64,000 bases of DNA from Gymnopus androsaceus JB14 (Eukaryota > Basidiomycota > Agaricomycetes > Agaricales > Omphalotaceae). Position numbers and translations under genes: made by a program. The stretch lies in assembly GCA_009733575.1 (NCBI GenBank), contig ML769538.1:62001-126000 (forward strand), read 5' to 3'. This document shows positions 58,001 to 64,000 of this stretch, one piece after another (position 1 is the stretch's first letter; the number at the start of each line of letters is the position of its first letter). A model generated the notes under the pieces. That model was not told the DNA's origin and made no database searches. It worked only from the letters and a program-made list of their open reading frames with translations.

Positions 58001-59155
58001 CGGTCCACAGCAGTTATAGAACTGTAAAGCTTTGGCCCACTTGTCTGCCAGTCCTAAGCATGGTATCGTCCAAGTTAATTCATTTCAGATGTAACGATTT
58101 GCTCACCTTGCGGACATGCTTCACCGGCCACGGCTATACGTTTGATATTGGGATAAGAAGATGGTTCGTGAGGGACTAGCATCGATGGAGTGTCAATAAC
58201 AACGTCTACAGTCTCCAGAACGGCTTTCCAATCTCTGGATGTCTTTCCTCTCAAACACAGTGTGGCGCCGTTGCAGAGACTACCAAGTATTTCCTACAAT
58301 ATCTCGTTAGCGTTAGCGAGAGAAAACACCTTCGGGTGATATATACCCAAGCAGCCATATCAAACCCGATATTCATCAACTGTGATACTCGAACTCCAGG
58401 CCCCATTTTCAGATTTCCCGGAGAGAGACACACCACTAAGTCCAGTGAGCGTAAGTACTGATTTAGCAGATGCGAACTCACAATTGGTCACATTTCCATG
58501 CTTCACTTCAACGCCTTTAGGTACACCTGTAGTAGCCTAGAAGGGGAGCTTCAGCTACTATACTAGTCCTAAAATCGATAATACTCTTACTCACCGCTTG
58601 TGTAAATCACATAGACACTGTCTTCTGCTACTGACGAATCACCACTAAAAGGCTTTTTACACATAGAGGAATCGGTGCATTCACATGCAAATTCATCCAG
58701 AAAGACGACCGGCACCACACTGCTCTCCAAGCGATCGCTGAATTTACGGAAAGTGAGAACAGCAGGAGGCCTTCGAATCATGCAGCACATGCTGGATGGT
58801 AGTCCTCGACGCAACATTTCCATCCAAAGGCACGTAGGCGGCGCCAGCTTTGAGTATAGCCAGGATAGCGACAACCATCGAGATGGAACGTTCGACGAGT
58901 AAGCAGACTCGAGAATGTCGTTCAATCCCGAGAGACTGGGAGAGTCGGACTGAAAGACAACTAGATTGTCTATCAAGCTCCGCATAGGTGATTTTACTCA
59001 GTGAAATCCTGGACAGCGATGCTATCCGGACTAGAAGACGCGCATGATTCGAAAGCATGATGCACGCACTGGAAGGGAGCAGCGATAGCGTCGCCGAAGC
59101 CAAATTCCACAAAGGAAACACGATCGCCCACGGGAAGCGATTCAAGAAGTTGCAT
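55001..59155 (-). CDS. NRPS-like adenylation protein with membrane/reductase-like tail (NPS12-like)
   Basis: The N-terminal adenylation domain shows, in order: MQLLESLPVGDRVSF; KITYAELDRQS (A1 region); LAILKAGAAYVPLD; VYVIYTSG|ATTGVPKGVEV (A3, the phosphate loop, split by an intron near 58540-58596); FYNCCGPTE (A5); LMFNTGDLGRW (A7); GRRDDQVKVKG (A8); and TSNMKTDKKAL (A10). No carrier-protein domain with its Ser follows. Instead a linker leads to membrane helices (LFGIVFIVNLAIVIFF; SAAFWLLLVLTGLIV) and a ferredoxin-reductase-like part: MEWHGFATI, LRIAALFKRIILVATGSG (nucleotide-binding), VPLRLLWTSPDVR, ending GIPAFGAIWDS. This matches fungal A-domain proteins with ferric-reductase-like tails. 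More than ten introns. A one-base frame break near 58998 (between QDFTE and KITYAEL) means the copy may be dead or the sequence has an error. Confidence 0.8.
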
Positions 59156-59834
59156 GTTAGGGTAGATGCAGACGTAGTTGAGGTGTTATCCCGATAGGAA
59201 TAAGACCTACGGCGGGTTTTATTATCCAGCTGCATTCACAACAGCCTGTCACGTAGACAACAATTTAAGATAGCAGATTTAAGCTTGACCGACGAAAAAC
59301 CGTGCAGTTTGCCCGTTAATGTCCAAATGAAGACGATATAGCCGCACAAAGATGACTGTCTGTAATTCTGAATCAATTATGTGCTATTAAAATTCTTCGG
59401 TGATAGTATTAGGCAGCCATATCGATAGCTATATCGAGAATATCGATGCAATAGCGCGTGGTGGAATAAATTTGGCTGTATCACAGTGAAAGGAACGAAG
59501 AAGAGGAATGAACGTCACGTTTTCGCGTGGTCGGTTGGTGGTCGGCAACAAGTTGACGATGCTTACGCTTGGCTCGAGGAACAATTCATACAGACGTTTC
59601 ATAGTCGGTTTATTCTCAAGAAATGCAAGAAATGTGGATGCAATTTATAATGGGAATTGTAAAATATCTGTGATAGTTGTGTCGATATGAGATTCGACAG
59701 AGCAAGCGGCTGGTATAGTACACTGCGTTACTGCAAAAAATTGATACTTAAGCTTGAAGCATGATATAGTCCGAGATGAGCAAAACACGAGGCAAATGCA
59801 AAGCAGCCAAGACACGGAGAAAATACCGAGAAAA
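59156..59834. other. Intergenic
   Basis: Promoter of the NRPS-like gene and 3' UTR of RAD50. Several ATCGATA-type words around 59420-59450. No gene. Confidence 0.5.
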
Positions 59835-62800
59835 CTACCGAATCCTTTGTCGCTCTGTCGTGGATTTTTGTCGGGCATCTCGAGAAACACGCCTATGGAA
59901 AAGGTCAGCCGATGCTCTAGTAGTAATATTCATACTTGCCAATAGTATTCCATAACATCGCTCTGGCCTAGCTTGCGCAAAAAGTTCTCGTCATGAGTAA
60001 TGATTATAAGTTGGAAGTTGGCATGGTTCTTCCGCTCGTTGATGATACTGCCAGGAAATCAGTGATAGCCGAACCGAAACTGACACGACTTACTCTACAA
60101 GACTCGAAGCCAGAGCTTCAATATTTTCAGTGTCGAGAGCATTCGTTGGCTCATCCAAGGCAAGGATACCACAATTTTGGCCAAACGAGTCGGAGAGGGC
60201 TAGTCGAATGATGATAGAGGCCAGCATCTTCTGTCCAGCTGAGCATCGTCCTCGCATGTCCATCTCGACCTGATCTTTAGTCATTACAACCTTTTTGAAA
60301 GTCAGCGCCATAGCGGTATCGGAGAAATGTGAAAGCAGCGCACTCGATAGTTGTAAGAACGTTTGGAAACTCCACCCTCAACGTCGGACCGAATCTTAAT
60401 CCCGTCGATATCTACAAGTCAAACGTCAACTCAAAAGTCGGAGGCTCTTCGGATACAAGGGCTCACCAGTGCCCTGATAAGTTTTGTTCCAGAGATGCCT
60501 CATCGTGTCATTGACTTCTTCCATCTTCAAAGTGTGATACTTCATGATAGCACTGGAAGGCAAGCGTCACATATTGGGTAAGGTGAAAGAGATTCAACTT
60601 ACTTCTCCAGGGCCTTTGCGTACTTCTCCAGGTCATTGTTTGCCATGTCGGACATCTGTGTATTCAAATTTAGGTGCAAACAACGTTATCGCTCGAAAAA
60701 CAGATACCTTGACTTTGATAAGCTGATCAGTGTACTTTTTGTTGGCGTCCTTATATTCTTTGGCATCCGTCTCCCAGAGTTCGAGTTGGGACTTATGAGA
60801 ACTGATTTCGCCTCCGATATGAGAGAACTAGATATAGATAAGCGAATGAGAAGCTAAAGAGGAATTCAGGTAGACCTTGTTCTGCAGCTTATCCTCTCTA
60901 TCCTTCGCAACTTTCCACTTCTCGTTGAAAGTACGCTTAGCTCTGGCGGCCTCTTCCATATCATAGGAATCGATCTCGGCCTGTGCCACCTCGATTTGTC
61001 TGATGACTTTTCGTAGGCGAATGTTCTCTCGGAGATTGGAAAGGCTGGAACCGCTTTCGTTGATCACTTTGTCGATTTGAGCTATCCTGTTTCGAGCTTC
61101 TTCTACCTGCTTCTCGAATTTCTTGATCTCGGAAGTAGACTCGTCGAGCAAAGCCTGTTGGGCGCGAAGTTTCTGTTCTCGCTTCCCTTGAACATATCTG
61201 AAGAGATGGGCAAATATAGATACAGACATAGGGAGACAAGATTATCTTACCTCTCGACGTGTTTTTGGGTATCGGCGAGCTTGTCTGCACTCCGATTCAA
61301 TTGTTGAGCAAGATCTGAGGCACTCGACAATTTCCCGTCCAGGTCTCGTTGCCGGGTTTTGTGCTCGGCGTCAAGAGCATCGATAGGTCCTTGAGCTTCA
61401 GCAATGCGTTGATCTGCGGCCTATAATAGCTTGCATTGGCTTATGATATAAGCCAGGGAGGGGATAGATTCACCTTCATTTGTTCCGACATTTCGGCAAT
61501 ATCGATCTTCCACTGTTCGATCTGCTTTTCGAGATTCTCCTTTTCCTTGATTTTGCCGTTAATCTTGGTAGACTCGAGCTCCAATCTGTGTAGGTCGCCT
61601 TCAGTAGTCCGTTGAGCGGCATTTCTGGCGATCACGCTCCCTCATCCAGCCATTGCTCTCTTTATCGAGCGCACGACTAGTAAGAAAAGATGAGCTGCTG
61701 AGAAATAGTTCAACACAGCAACAGAAACGCACATTTGGCTGGACAGAACATCGATCTCTCCTTGAATATCCTCCGTACTTTTCGTCGAACCGGTTGATGC
61801 AAGTTCGGTCTCTAGACTCTCAACTTCCTGCTTCAAACGGTTCACTTCCTTTTGCAGTCTTGCTATCGTCTTGCCAGACTCCCGGAGCGACTGGACATCT
61901 TGTAATTCTCCCTTGATCGTTTCCAGCTTGGAAGAAGCCTGGAAGATAATGTGAGAAGAGATTCTACAAAGATCAAAGAGATTCAACTTGCTCGGTCAGC
62001 AGCATCCCTGGCCTCTTCGACCGCGGTCTCACATTGAGCGACTTGTTCTTCCGTTTCTGGGATATCCTTAAACTTCAGCGTGTCCAAAGTCACCTGGGTA
62101 GGGCGTAATCCCTGCAACCGTGCAACCTCTTCCTCCCAGTCCTCTACGTGGTCTTTTGCTTCTTTCGCTTTCGAGTTGGACGATTTCTTGATTTCTTCTT
62201 TCAACTAGGAAATCGTTAACTTCAAGACAGAGGGTAGCGAAAATATAAACGACTAACGTATTTCTCGAAAACGCGAAGTTCGTCGTCGTCCATATGACGG
62301 TTACAGGCAGTGCATTTCTTCTTCTGTTTTCCGTCCTTGAGAAGCCGCTCGTAAATCTTGGCCGCTCCTGTACCGCTTTCGAATTCACTACAACAGATGT
62401 GAGCTATGAAGAAGAATATTGTGTAAGATCACTAACTCTCGAGCGAGTTTCAATTGGTCGATTGCATCCGTAATGGATTCCTCCAACGTGTTCTTTTCAT
62501 AGCTGCCCTTCATTTTACGTTCAGCATCTAATAAAATCATTCATGGTCAGTCCTACTATCAAAATGGAGTGGAAACGCACCCCTTAAATCTCTTTGTTTC
62601 AATCTGAGGACACTCTTCTTCTCACTCAGTACCGCCTCAGCCTGCTGGAAGGCACCCGTAGCAGTACTAGCATTGGATTCTACATCTTCTTGTTCACGCT
62701 TCTTCTGGCTGTAAATTTGAGTTAGCGCACGAAAACAGCCCTAAAGATTTAAAGTCGCAATTACTTTGCAACGTCCTCAATGTCCTTCGCAATCGAGTCA

Positions 62801-64000
62801 ATCGCAGCTGATTTGCCTGTAAGTTTCTTGAATTTGATATCGGCAGCATCAAAACTGAAAGAAGTCAGACAAGAATAAATGTAAGAAAAGGAAAAACAGA
62901 CGTCTCTTCAATATCAGTCTTCTTGGATTTCATTTCTTTACGCTTCAGGTTCAAGTTTGCACGAGACTCGGCTTCTCTGTTGAGCATCATAAACTCTTGG
63001 TTGAGTTTGTCGCGTTTGTTCTCGGCAACGGCCTTCTTATCTGCATTCTCTGAGAGTTTTTCGTCGTAGTTGGCGGTCTTGAAATCACTCTTCAGCTTCT
63101 CCAGGCGACGAGTCTTTTCTTCGATATCTCCCAGAATGATCTTGCGCTGACCGGGAAGCTCTTGCTTGTTTTCGAGATCACTTTCACCTTTCGTGATGGC
63201 GACTAGTGCGTTCCGCCTAAAGCAATGAATATGAGGAAAGCGGCAGGCTCAGGAAAGTAAAGGCATACGATTTTCTGACGAAGAGAGGTGCGATCAGCTT
63301 TGTATTTCTCTGCTGCCGCCGTGAGCTTTCGGGACTTTGCATTGTATTCCTCCTGTTGGACTTCCTTTCCATCTGGTAACAACGTGCCGTTTGACATTAG
63401 AACCAGGGAAAATGACCAGAGTTCATACCTGCAATGCCTCCAGTTCATTGTTCTGCTTTCGCTTCAAATCATCCAGCCGTGATATGAATTCCAAGACTGT
63501 GGGTCCATCCAGCGGCTCCTGACCAAAATTACCGATGCCAAACTTTGCTCCAATGTCCCTTATGAGCTGTTCGCGATCTTTTAATCGTTGTTGTTGGTGC
63601 TAAATTTGGATAAGAAACCCAGCAATACCAAGTGAAAGCCCGTGCGTACCTTGGCTTCCGTGTTCAATCCTGACACTTCGTCAACAAGCACCTCACGAGA
63701 TTTTCGGCTGTTGCTCAACTCTTCTTCGCTGTCCTGTAGCTGAGCCTCTTCAGTCCTCCGTAGCTGCTTCTGTGCGCTGATATTCTCATCGAACCGCTCG
63801 ACGCGCTGTCGCAGTTCGTCCTCCGAACCTGTAAACAATGTCAACGGCGAAAAAAAGGAAAGAATCTGGGTTGTAAATACGTACCTTTTATTTCAGGCAC
63901 GTTTATGCGCGTATTTGCCAAGTCCTCCTTCAAGATTTTCTGTGTCTCCTCGAGGTTTTCGACCTTGATGTAAATCTCTCGGAACCGAGTCGCCTGTTGA
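59835..64000 (-). CDS. RAD50: DNA repair ATPase RAD50 (partial, 5' end outside window)
   Basis: SMC-like ATPase of the Mre11-Rad50-Nbs1 complex, acting in double-strand break sensing, end processing and telomere upkeep. From the right edge, long coiled coil ([17 protein letters not shown]..) leads to the zinc hook at about 62303-62314 ([16 protein letters not shown], CxxC), then coiled coil back to the C-terminal head: [19 protein letters not shown] (ABC signature), [18 protein letters not shown] (Walker B and D-loop, about 60100-60200), [27 protein letters not shown] and [18 protein letters not shown] with the stop at 59835. The Walker A exon lies beyond 64000. Many introns; no break seen. 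Confidence 0.95.

Overview
This is nuclear DNA from a filamentous basidiomycete, most likely an Agaricomycete. Genes are broken by many short GT..AG introns of about 50-60 nt. Both strands are densely used. Mobile elements include KDZ DNA transposons with CxC2-type cysteine clusters, a chromodomain Ty3/gypsy element, a non-LTR element and MITEs. Gene content (NACHT-WD40 NLR, MYND proteins, NRPS-like adenylation/reductase) also fits. The species cannot be fixed from the sequence.

Layout. 1-7.1 kb is a conserved block, all on the minus strand: a ferric reductase cut by the left edge, the copper chaperone ATX1, a LAT-type amino-acid permease, and a MYND zinc-finger gene whose 5' end runs into transposon debris. 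7.2-39 kb is a graveyard of repeats: a KDZ transposase relic split by a 2.2-kb element with inverted satellite arrays; a decayed RecQ-like helicase next to TTAGGG-like repeats; a large dead coiled-coil gene carrying a MITE; a 5'-truncated LINE with a clear target-site duplication; a defective Ty3/gypsy copy; a 10.3-kb multigene KDZ transposon (24555-34853); a truncated NLR; two abutting MITEs; an ALG6 fragment; and a frame-broken Ser/Pro/Ala-rich gene. 39.6-64 kb is mostly intact: a full NACHT-WD40 NLR, an E2-fold/F-box-like protein, ALG6, a DUF4436-like membrane protein, a SMYD-type SET methyltransferase divergent from LSM6, an NRPS-like adenylation protein with a reductase-like tail, and the C-terminal part of RAD50 cut by the right edge.

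How things fit together. Ferric reductase and ATX1 are neighbours and belong to one pathway (metal reduction, and copper delivery toward the multicopper ferroxidase). The other intact genes are mostly housekeeping: N-glycosylation, RNA decay/splicing, double-strand break repair. The NLR exists twice: a full copy at 39613-44417 and a 5' fragment at 34854-36143 that ends exactly at the right terminus of the 10.3-kb transposon. An ALG6 5' fragment near the short copy suggests a decayed segmental duplication.

The most interesting object is the 10.3-kb element. Its inverted ends start with CTATAGCA, its subterminal regions are packed with CTTAAG motifs, and it carries a KDZ-type transposase plus two unrecognised genes on opposite strands. 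Its two flanks do not match each other, so a later rearrangement is likely.
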